From: Leptolyngbya sp. SIO4C5
GTDB taxonomy: Bacteria > Cyanobacteriota > Cyanobacteriia > Phormidesmidales > Phormidesmidaceae
Assembly: GCA_010671965.1 (NCBI GenBank)
Contig: JAAHIC010000389.1
Coordinates: 1-5,102 of the forward strand
DNA: 5,102 nucleotides
Direction of reading: 5' to 3'
Numbering within the stretch: the first letter of the stretch is position 1; every line of letters begins with the position of its first letter. Of this stretch, positions 1-5,102 are shown piece after piece. The notes under the pieces are model-generated. The model was not told where the DNA came from, did not search any database, and saw only the letters and a list, made by a program, of their open reading frames with translations. Both the position numbers and the translations under genes were made by a program.

Positions 1-66
1 CTGGTAGACGATCTCAGCGTCTTTGAGCTGCAGGACAGTCAGGCAGTCTTGCTGCAGAAGCTGTAG
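1..66 (+). CDS. C-terminal end of an unidentified protein (5' truncated by window edge)
   Basis: Frame 1 is open from the first base to a TAG at 64-66 and gives 21 residues beginning LVDDLSVFELQDSQ and ending LLQKL. The stop lies only 4 bp from the stop of the leftward phosphodiesterase gene at 71, so the two would converge tail to tail, a packing also seen at 3744-3768 in this window. Codons are GC- and CTG-rich like those of the neighbours. The fragment is too short to assign to a family, and a chance open frame of this length is possible, so it is called as a probable gene end only. Confidence 0.45.
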   Translation: MVDDLSVFELQDSQAVLLQKL

Positions 67-70
67 GTCG

Positions 71-1345
71 CTAGAGATAAGGCAGCGCTAGTAGTATCGT
101 CTCCATTTCATCGCGGCACAGGCCGCCGTGATGGCCCTTATGGTGTTCTTCAAAGCGATCTTTTTCATACCACCAAACCAGCTCGCGCTGATGGGGCAAA
201 ACTACCAGGTTGCCCAGTCGCTTGAGCAGCCGGGGCGAGGGCTGAGGGCCAAAGAAGCCTGACTCCACCAGCGTTTGTGTGTAATACACGGTAGCTTTGC
301 CAGCAAGCTGCCGGGTCAGTAAGCTATGGGCTTTCTCTAGAAATTGTGGCTGAATATAGAGAAACAGATCGCGGGAGCCACCGGCGGGCACTAGGGGCTG
401 CCCCTGAGCGTTACGCTGCAGCCAAGGTTCAATCGAGGGACTGAGCTGATTTAGATAGATTGTCTGCTCTGGGGAGATCGCCGTTTGACCGTGATCTGCC
501 GTAATCAGCAGCAGCGTATCGTGTAGCTGACCCGCGAGGGACTGGTGCAAAAGCTGCTCTAGCAGCAGCCACAGCGCTCTGACCTCGGCCTCAAACTGCG
601 GCGAACTGGGGCCATACTTATGGGCGATCGCGTCAATTACGTCAATATAAAGGCAGTGATAGGCTTTACCCGGCTGGGTGAGAACCGCCTCAGCCAAGTT
701 CGTCATTGCCTCCGGCAGGGTGCGAAAGCCTATCATTTCCGCCCCATCGCAGACCGTTTGGGAAAAAGGCGAGTAAGCATAGCTTTGATACTGATAGCAG
801 TAAGACCTAACTCCCTGCTGGGCGAGTTGCTGATAGAGAGTCTGCGTGGGAAATAGAGCTGCTGGGGATATACCCGTTTGACTGACCGTTTCCCGTTCCC
901 TATCTCCGGCGAGGGAAAACAGCAGTGGCGCAAAAATGGCGTCTAGCAGCGGCTCGTAGTAAAACCATTCGTAGACGCCGCTCTCGCCCACAGGCAGCCC
1001 CGTATGCAGCGTCGTCACATGGGCTGAAGTGGTAGACGGGAACTGGGTGGTCAGCTTAGAAGCCACCCCAGCCGCCATAAACCGCTGGAGCAGGGGCAGG
1101 CGATCGCTGAAGCGTTCAAAAAAGCGCCAGCCAAAACCGTCTACCAGAATTAAAATCACCTTTTCGTACTGCTGCGGCAGTCCTGCTAAGACCGTTGGCG
1201 GTAGACCAGCCTCAGTCTCCGTCGTCAGCAGATAGCGCACGAGCTGCGGAATTTGGGCGAAGCAGTAAGACTCGTAGAGGGGCTTACCAACATTGTCATC
1301 CAGGCGGGCCGCTTCCACAGCCCGGAGAGAATCTAGGTTCAGCAT
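71..1345 (-). CDS. Alkaline phosphatase superfamily protein (type I phosphodiesterase/nucleotide pyrophosphatase-like)
   Basis: A 424-residue metal-dependent hydrolase of the nucleotide pyrophosphatase/phosphodiesterase (NPP, Phosphodiest) branch of the alkaline phosphatase superfamily. The two-zinc site can be read in order: LVDGFGW with metal ligand D69; FPSTTSAH with probable nucleophile T106; DAIAHKYGP with D238 and H242, matching the NPP pattern D-x3-H-KYGP; TADHG with D284 and H285; and the C-terminal HHKGHHGG with H406 as the last ligand. No signal peptide or membrane segment is visible, so it should act in the cytosol, unlike secreted NPPs and PhoA-type phosphatases. Family members cleave phosphodiester or pyrophosphate bonds of nucleotides and related compounds; the substrate cannot be read here. 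The first ATG is used because the next Met is residue 90, inside the domain. There is no clear Shine-Dalgarno, which is common in cyanobacteria. It lies 84 bp downstream of the permease on the same strand and may be co-transcribed with it. Confidence 0.9.
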   Translation of the reverse strand: MLNLDSLRAVEAARLDDNVGKPLYESYCFAQIPQLVRYLLTTETEAGLPPTVLAGLPQQYEKVILILVDGFGWRFFERFSDRLPLLQRFMAAGVASKLTTQFPSTTSAHVTTLHTGLPVGESGVYEWFYYEPLLDAIFAPLLFSLAGDRERETVSQTGISPAALFPTQTLYQQLAQQGVRSYCYQYQSYAYSPFSQTVCDGAEMIGFRTLPEAMTNLAEAVLTQPGKAYHCLYIDVIDAIAHKYGPSSPQFEAEVRALWLLLEQLLHQSLAGQLHDTLLLITADHGQTAISPEQTIYLNQLSPSIEPWLQRNAQGQPLVPAGGSRDLFLYIQPQFLEKAHSLLTRQLAGKATVYYTQTLVESGFFGPQPSPRLLKRLGNLVVLPHQRELVWWYEKDRFEEHHKGHHGGLCRDEMETILLALPYL

Positions 1346-1429
1346 AGAAGTCGCAGTTTCAGGAGAGCAGCAGTCGGGCGCAGATGGGAACCGCGTTCAT
1401 ATATAGAGCTTAAATCGATCCAGCCATCG
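1346..1429 (-). other. 84-bp gap between permease and phosphodiesterase genes
   Basis: This spacer separates two leftward genes. I see no GC-rich hairpin followed by a T run on the minus strand, so read-through from the permease is possible. A TATATA stretch at 1400-1405 could serve as a weak -10 box for the phosphodiesterase gene, but no -35 hexamer is found 16-18 bp upstream of it. Whether the two genes form one transcript is undecided from sequence. Confidence 0.3.
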
Positions 1430-2365
1430 CTAACGGGTTTTTGGATCGAGGGCATCCCGCAGGCCATCCCCCAGGTAGTTGATGCTCAAAACCGTTAGAA
1501 ATATGGCTAACCCTGGAAATAGCACCATGTGAGGCGCTGACTCAATGTAGTTTTGAGCGTCGTAGAGCATCCGGCCCCAGGTAGGCACGTCCGGCGGAAA
1601 TCCCAGTCCTAAAAAGCTGAGGGTCGATTCGGCAATGATAGCGTTGCCTACCGCCAGCGTCGCCGCCACAATCACCGGGCCAATCACGTTCGGCAGAATA
1701 TGGCTCCAAATTAGACGGCGCGGTGATGCTCCCAGGGCGATCGCCGCTTGGACAAAAGTGCGTTCCTTAACGCTGAGGAAACCCGCTCTCACCAGCCGCG
1801 CCACGGCCATCCAGTTGAGTCCGCCAATCACCAGCACAATCAGCACAAAAATTCCCAGCTCTGGCCCAAAACTGGCTCTGGCCTGATCGCCAAATAGATA
1901 AATCACCATCAGCGCTAGGGGAAGCTGGGGCAGCGAGAGAAACATATCCGTCAGCCGCATCAGCCCACCGTCTACCAGGGAGCCATAAAAACCGGCGATC
2001 GCGCCGACTAAAACCCCCAGCGTCATCGCAATCAGCATTGCCACAATGCCCACGGCTAGAGAAATCCGACCGCCATAGAGGATGCGAGCGAGCTGATCTT
2101 GACCCAAATCGTTGGTGCCAAAAGGATGTTCCCAGCTAGGCGGCAGCGTCGCCTGACCAAAATCGATCTGAGCAATAGGCGTTGTATACACGAGAGGCCC
2201 CACCAGAACGGCTAAGCCAATTAGCAACAGCACTAAAGCGCTGATCAAAGCTGGGCGATCGCGGCGTAGGCGCTGCCACAGCCAGGATAATTGACCGCTG
2301 GCGATCGCCAACTTCTGGCGATTGGGCATCTCAGTTGCTCGAAACATTGACCAACACCCTACCAT
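1430..2365 (-). CDS. ABC transporter permease, DppC/OppC type (dipeptide/oligopeptide/nickel family)
   Basis: A 311-residue inner-membrane permease of the BPD_transp_1 family, DppC/OppC subgroup. In order: a short cytosolic N-terminus with the OppC_N signature WQRLRRDRPALISALVLL (about residues 30-47) and a first membrane helix (39-60); a periplasmic loop with HPFGTNDLGQDQLARILYGG, typical of DppC (80-99); helices near 101-126, 136-158 and 170-195; the EAA loop that docks the ATPase, QAAIALGA...HILPN (206-226); then ESTLSFLGLGFPPDVPTWG (246-264) and a last helix near 280-298, ending DALDPKTR. Length is normal and the gene looks intact. Family members move peptides, nickel or similar solutes with a DppB partner, DppD/F ATPases and a family-5 binding protein; none of these is in the window. 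Start is uncertain: Met1 (2365), Met7 (2347) and Met13 (2329) are in frame, none with a strong Shine-Dalgarno; Met13 leaves a more usual N-terminus. Confidence 0.93.
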   Translation of the reverse strand: MVGCWSMFRATEMPNRQKLAIASGQLSWLWQRLRRDRPALISALVLLLIGLAVLVGPLVYTTPIAQIDFGQATLPPSWEHPFGTNDLGQDQLARILYGGRISLAVGIVAMLIAMTLGVLVGAIAGFYGSLVDGGLMRLTDMFLSLPQLPLALMVIYLFGDQARASFGPELGIFVLIVLVIGGLNWMAVARLVRAGFLSVKERTFVQAAIALGASPRRLIWSHILPNVIGPVIVAATLAVGNAIIAESTLSFLGLGFPPDVPTWGRMLYDAQNYIESAPHMVLFPGLAIFLTVLSINYLGDGLRDALDPKTR

Positions 2366-2454
2366 TGCCCCGGAGATTTGGCACCTAAAGTCGGTACAGT
2401 GAGAAAAGCAAAAAATTAAAGTAACAGCTCACATTTTCAAACCTGTAGAAGAAA
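2366..2454. promoter_or_regulatory. Divergent promoter region between permease and binding-protein genes
   Basis: These 89 bp lie between divergently transcribed genes and must hold signals for both unless transcription starts inside a gene. The middle (about 2401-2440) is AT-rich compared with the flanking coding DNA. For the rightward gene the best -10 match is TACAGT (2395-2400) or TAAAGT (2417-2422), but neither has a good -35 at the right distance. The start codon at 2455 has only a poorly placed AGAAG three bases upstream. Confidence 0.45.
2413..2440 (-). promoter_or_regulatory. Candidate sigma-70-type promoter for the permease gene
   Basis: Read on the minus strand, TTGAAA (2435-2440, five of six bases of the -35 consensus) is followed after 16 bp by TAATTT (2413-2418), which keeps the first, second and last bases of the -10 consensus. 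Transcription would start near 2406, leaving a leader of about 40 nt to the first ATG at 2365. It is a prediction by eye, and the -10 is weak. Confidence 0.35.
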
Positions 2455-3768
2455 ATGGCGCGGTTTCGGTGCGTGACCTGGGGAAAAACTGCTATCTGGC
2501 TGCTGCTAGGGCTATTGCTGGTGCAAGTTTTGAGTCTGATGGGACTCTGGCTGACCTGGCCGGGCCAGTCCGCTGGCGTGACGCTTTCGCTAATGGTGCC
2601 TCAGGCGGAAGTGCTTTATTGGGAGCCGTTAATTGAGGTCTTTGAAGCTGAAAATAAAGACATTCAAATTGAGCTGGCGGCAGGAGCCTATACGCCTGAG
2701 CAGATTCAGACTATTTATAAGGCGGACTTACAGACCGACCAGCCTCGCTATGACCTGGTCTACATGGACGCTGTTTGGCTACCAGGATTCGCCAGTCAGG
2801 GATGGCTGCAAGACTTAACAGCCCAGGTGTCATCAGCAGCGCTCTCTGAATTTGTCAGCAGCGAAGTTGACCTGGGGCGCTACCAAAAACAGCTCTATCG
2901 GCTGCCCTTCTACGCCGATATTGGCGTGATGCTGGTAAATCAGGCATTAGTGAATCCGGTGGGGCTGCCTACTACGTTCAATGCTTTGTTTGACGTGGCG
3001 CGATCGCTACAGCCACCAGAACAGTGGAGCTATCTCTGGCAGGGGCAAGCTGGCGAGAGCTTGGTGGCTAATTTCGTCGAAGTTCTAGACGGCTACGGTG
3101 GGTTTTGGATTGATCCGGCGACTCAGTCAGTGGGCCTCAACCAGCCGGAAGCCGTTCGAGCGGTGCAGTTTTTGCAGGATACGCTGACGCGCAGCCTCTC
3201 ACCGCGAACAGTGCTGGGCTACGCTGAGCAGGCTTCGTTTGAGCAGTTTCAGACCGGCAATACGGCTTTTTTGCGGATTTGGCCTCAGTTTTGGCAGCGG
3301 GCCAATGCGGTCGATTCTCCCCTACACGACCGAGTGGGCTTATCGACAACCCTAGCCTTGCCGGGCCGCGTTCGCCGGGGCTGTCGAGGAGGATGGGGCT
3401 TAGCGATCGCGCAGAATGCGGCCCACCCCGAAGCCGCTTGGCGAGCGGTTGAGTTCTTTACTAGCGCTGCGGCCCAACGCCAGTTCAGCCTAGCTTCTGG
3501 CTATCTGCCCAGCCGCAAAGCTCTATTTACCGAGCCGCAGCTTTTAGCCACCTATCCCCACTTTGCTCAACTGCTAGAGCAGTTGCAGACTCGCTCGGTT
3601 TTTCGGCCTCAAATTCCGGAATATGAGCAGGCTTCTCAGATTTTACAAACTCATCTCTGGCAGGTTTTAGTCGGTGAGGCCACTGCCTCTGCCGCCATGC
3701 AGCAGGCGGCAGAGCAAACGCGATCGCTGCTGAAAGAGGGCGGTCAGGCAACCTCAGCGGCAGGCTGA
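2455..3768 (+). CDS. ABC transporter substrate-binding protein, family 1 (MalE-like, sugar type)
   Basis: A 437-residue extracytoplasmic solute-binding protein of the SBP_bac_1/8 (MalE) family. Residues 1-11 are basic and 12-34 form one strong hydrophobic segment, followed by PGQSAG; there is no lipobox cysteine (the only early Cys is residue 6), so the protein is either cleaved after this segment or stays anchored by it in the membrane. Family marks in order: YDLVYMDAVWLPGFASQGWL (99-118), LPFYADIGVMLVN (150-162), GNTAFLRIWPQFW (268-280), GGWGLAIAQNAAHPEAAW (312-329) and FFTSAAAQRQFSLASGYLPS (334-353). Known relatives bind maltodextrins, trehalose, glucosylglycerol or glycerol-3-phosphate; the ligand cannot be told from sequence. 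No MalF/MalG-type permease or ATPase follows, because the next gene is convergent and overlaps its last 25 bp. The ATG at 2455 is chosen because it precedes the charged and hydrophobic leader directly; the Shine-Dalgarno is poor. Confidence 0.92.
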   Translation: MARFRCVTWGKTAIWLLLGLLLVQVLSLMGLWLTWPGQSAGVTLSLMVPQAEVLYWEPLIEVFEAENKDIQIELAAGAYTPEQIQTIYKADLQTDQPRYDLVYMDAVWLPGFASQGWLQDLTAQVSSAALSEFVSSEVDLGRYQKQLYRLPFYADIGVMLVNQALVNPVGLPTTFNALFDVARSLQPPEQWSYLWQGQAGESLVANFVEVLDGYGGFWIDPATQSVGLNQPEAVRAVQFLQDTLTRSLSPRTVLGYAEQASFEQFQTGNTAFLRIWPQFWQRANAVDSPLHDRVGLSTTLALPGRVRRGCRGGWGLAIAQNAAHPEAAWRAVEFFTSAAAQRQFSLASGYLPSRKALFTEPQLLATYPHFAQLLEQLQTRSVFRPQIPEYEQASQILQTHLWQVLVGEATASAAMQQAAEQTRSLLKEGGQATSAAG

Positions 3769-5078
3769 TCTTTGAGCAGCAAATCCAGCACCAGGGAAGC
3801 CGTCCAGGAAAAGTCAGCCGAGCCGAGTCCGGCTCCTGTATCGGGGTTGAAATACTCGTAGAAGCCTGAGCGCCGAGGCAGCTCTAGACTATTCTGGCGG
3901 AGCTGTTCGGCTTCGTGGTAAAAGCCGTAGTTCTCGCACCCTTGAATGAGCAGCCAGTTGAGATTAATCCAAATGGGGCCGCGCCAGTAGCGGGCAGGAT
4001 CAAACACGGCTTCTTGGCGGCTGCAGCTGGGCACTGTCCAGCTACCGCTGCCGCAGAAGTTGCTGTTGTAAAAAGTTTTCAGCATCTGCACCGCTTGGGC
4101 ATGGGTGGGAATCTGAGCGTAGAGCGGCGAAAAGCCAGCGGCCACTGAGATATCAATAGGCTGCTGGGCGGCCCGGTCGTAGCTTTGATAAATGCATTTT
4201 TTGCCATTCCAAAGTCTGGAGTTCATGCCGCGAGCAGTCTTATCCGCCCAGGCATGAAAAGGCTGGGCGTCCTGATCGATCAGTTCTGCGATCGCGGCCA
4301 AGTCGCGATTAGCCTTAACCAGCAGCGCATTAAACAAGACATCCTGAATCAAAAAGGGAAAGTTCTTCTGGATATGGGTTTCCGCGTACTGATTTTCCCT
4401 GGCCTGCACCATCAGATAGACGTAGCGATCGTAATCGCGATCGCTGGGGCGATGGCTGCTGTCAATCTCGTTAAGATCGACGCGGCGATAGGGCGGCAGG
4501 GTTTCGCGGTTGACTTTAATACGCTGCAAAACGGCATCCCACATGGGCGAATTATCCTGCCCCGATTCCCAAGGATGGCGAATATAGATGAGGCCGTTGT
4601 TGTCGATGTCGCGATCGCGGTAGAGATACCAGTGCCAGGCTTTCAGCCGGGGAAATAGCTCGGCCAAAAAATGCTTGGCTGCCTTTTTGTCGCTGGCGTG
4701 GCGGTAAATATGACGGGCGGCAGTGGCATGAACCGGCGGCTGAATAATACCAGAGGTGGCCGCCTGATGGGGCTTGGGGCCTTCCGGCGATCGCTCAGTT
4801 TGCCAGTAGTCTGGCCCCGGAAAATAGTCTTTCACCTCCCGCTGACGAAAGACGATGTGCGGCAAAAAGCCGTTGCTCCACTGGCCGCGAAACAGCGATC
4901 GCAGTTCCTGCATTGCCTTCGCCTGATCGTAATGGGCATAGCCCATCGCAATGAAGGCGGAATCCCAGCTCCACTGGTGCGGGTAAAGCCTAGGTGCTGG
5001 CTTTGTAGCCGTTCCCAACCAGTTCTGATGCAGAATATTTTTGGCCTGCTCAGCTAAAGCAACATCTTCAATCTTCAT
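3744..5078 (-). CDS. GH63-type glycoside hydrolase, mannosylglycerate/glucosylglycerate hydrolase-like (MGH1-like)
   Basis: A 444-residue cytosolic enzyme (no signal peptide) with the (alpha/alpha)6-barrel signature of the bacterial GH63 mannosylglycerate and glucosylglycerate hydrolases, close in length to those enzymes. Key segments: LYPHQWSWDSAFIAMG (31-46) with sugar-pocket W38 and D39; GFLPHIVF (70-77); QPPVHA (113-118); HPWESGQDNSPMWD (168-181) with D175 as the probable general acid; YWRGPIWINLNWLL (364-377); and GFYEYFNPDTG (405-415) with E408 as the probable general base, followed by FSWTASL (423-429). Relatives release glucose or mannose from alpha-glycosides of glycerate, and broader members are often annotated as trehalase or amylo-alpha-1,6-glucosidase-like; the exact substrate is not certain. 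The ATG at 5078 has an AGGAG at good spacing. The 3' end overlaps the binding-protein gene tail to tail, and both genes are intact. A role in recovery of a compatible solute is inferred. Confidence 0.9.
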   Translation of the reverse strand: MKIEDVALAEQAKNILHQNWLGTATKPAPRLYPHQWSWDSAFIAMGYAHYDQAKAMQELRSLFRGQWSNGFLPHIVFRQREVKDYFPGPDYWQTERSPEGPKPHQAATSGIIQPPVHATAARHIYRHASDKKAAKHFLAELFPRLKAWHWYLYRDRDIDNNGLIYIRHPWESGQDNSPMWDAVLQRIKVNRETLPPYRRVDLNEIDSSHRPSDRDYDRYVYLMVQARENQYAETHIQKNFPFLIQDVLFNALLVKANRDLAAIAELIDQDAQPFHAWADKTARGMNSRLWNGKKCIYQSYDRAAQQPIDISVAAGFSPLYAQIPTHAQAVQMLKTFYNSNFCGSGSWTVPSCSRQEAVFDPARYWRGPIWINLNWLLIQGCENYGFYHEAEQLRQNSLELPRRSGFYEYFNPDTGAGLGSADFSWTASLVLDLLLKDQPAAEVA

Positions 5079-5088
5079 CGTTAAAAGT

Positions 5089-5093
5089 CTCCT
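5089..5093 (-). promoter_or_regulatory. Shine-Dalgarno site of the glycoside hydrolase gene
   Basis: On the minus strand AGGAG is followed by 10 bases and then the ATG at 5078. It is the only canonical ribosome binding site in the window and supports this start; the other three full genes lack one. Confidence 0.7.
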
Positions 5094-5094
5094 G

Positions 5095-5100
5095 ATTATA
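5095..5100 (-). promoter_or_regulatory. Candidate -10 box (TATAAT) of the glycoside hydrolase gene
   Basis: A perfect TATAAT on the minus strand ends 16 bp before the ATG and one base before the AGGAG. If used, the transcript would start around or just after the Shine-Dalgarno, giving a very short leader that could lose the ribosome binding site, so it may also be a chance AT-rich match. The -35 region falls outside the window. Confidence 0.3.
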
Positions 5101-5102
5101 GA

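Larger units (their letters stand above)
624..4902. repeat. HIP1 octamer GCGATCGC, 14 dispersed copies
   Basis: Perfect copies begin at 624, 1100, 1737, 1995, 2255, 2301, 3000, 3403, 3720, 4288, 4437, 4611, 4787 and 4895, about one per 364 bp. A near copy (GCGATCGT) begins at 4425, 12 bp before the one at 4437. All 14 lie within coding sequence, in several reading frames. HIP1 is a known highly over-represented palindrome of many cyanobacterial genomes, linked to methylation of the CGATCG core; here it serves mainly to identify the host lineage. The span given covers the first to last copy, not a continuous element. Confidence 0.9.

Noticed and set aside
28..57. Two CTGCAG palindromes (28-33 and 52-57) that could pair as a hairpin just before the convergent stops
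   Set aside because: The six-base stem with an 18-base loop and no following T run is weak as a terminator, and both copies lie in the probable coding end at 1-66.
620..1235. Short rightward open frames at 620-856 and 1029-1235, and a leftward one at 733-933
   Set aside because: All lie within the phosphodiesterase gene in other frames, with no domain or convincing start signal.
2399..2432. GTGAG (2399-2403) and CTCAC (2428-2432) as a possible operator half-site pair in the divergent region
   Set aside because: Only five bases match, with a 24-bp spacer, and the symmetry does not extend; this is easily chance.
3137..3751. Leftward open frames at 3137-3349 and 3527-3751 under the binding-protein gene
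   Set aside because: They are antisense shadows of a gene with strong family motifs, and their Ala/Pro/Arg-rich sequence is typical of GC-rich reverse frames.
4185..5057. Two rightward open frames (157 and 128 codons, 4185-4658 and 4671-5057) opposite the hydrolase gene, which together might look like a frameshifted gene
   Set aside because: They are fully antisense to a gene with clear catalytic motifs, show no recognisable domain and have the Ala/Val/Ile-rich composition of a shadow frame.
1..5102. Search by eye for tRNA, CRISPR repeats, IS ends, riboswitches and phage genes
   Set aside because: No repeat array, terminal inverted repeats, transposase or integrase motifs, or tRNA-like cloverleaf were seen; over 95% of the window is taken by four intact genes and one gene end.

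Overview
The window looks like ordinary chromosomal DNA from a cyanobacterium. The clearest sign is the octamer GCGATCGC (the HIP1 palindrome of cyanobacterial genomes): I count 14 perfect copies in 5.1 kb, against about 0.08 expected by chance. Base composition is moderately GC-rich by eye. The genus cannot be fixed from this; nothing points to a phage, plasmid, IS element, CRISPR array, tRNA or rRNA.

Layout from left to right: (1) the last 21 codons of a probable rightward gene (1-66). (2) A leftward gene for a cytosolic alkaline-phosphatase-superfamily phosphodiesterase/pyrophosphatase-like hydrolase (71-1345). (3) A leftward gene for a DppC/OppC-type ABC transporter permease (1430-2365), which lies upstream of gene 2 on the same strand with an 84-bp gap. 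(4) An 89-bp divergent promoter region (2366-2454). (5) A rightward gene for a family-1 (MalE-like, sugar-type) ABC substrate-binding protein (2455-3768). (6) A leftward gene for an (alpha/alpha)6-barrel glycoside hydrolase of the GH63 mannosylglycerate/glucosylglycerate hydrolase type (3744-5078), whose 3' end overlaps that of gene 5 by 25 bp. Its ribosome binding site and a perfect TATAAT box lie at the right edge. There is no gene-free stretch longer than 89 bp.

How the genes may work together is partly inference. The sugar-type binding protein and the glycosidase could belong to one route that recovers a small glycoside or compatible solute (glucosylglycerate, mannosylglycerate or similar): the binding protein captures it outside the membrane and the hydrolase cleaves it in the cytosol. 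The DppC-type permease is not the expected partner of a MalE-like binding protein. It lacks a DppB, an ATPase and a family-5 binding protein here, so it more likely serves a dipeptide/nickel-type transporter encoded elsewhere. I do not see a clearly new biological system; the points worth checking are the convergent overlap with shared sugar theme, the orphan transporter parts and the membrane-anchored binding protein.
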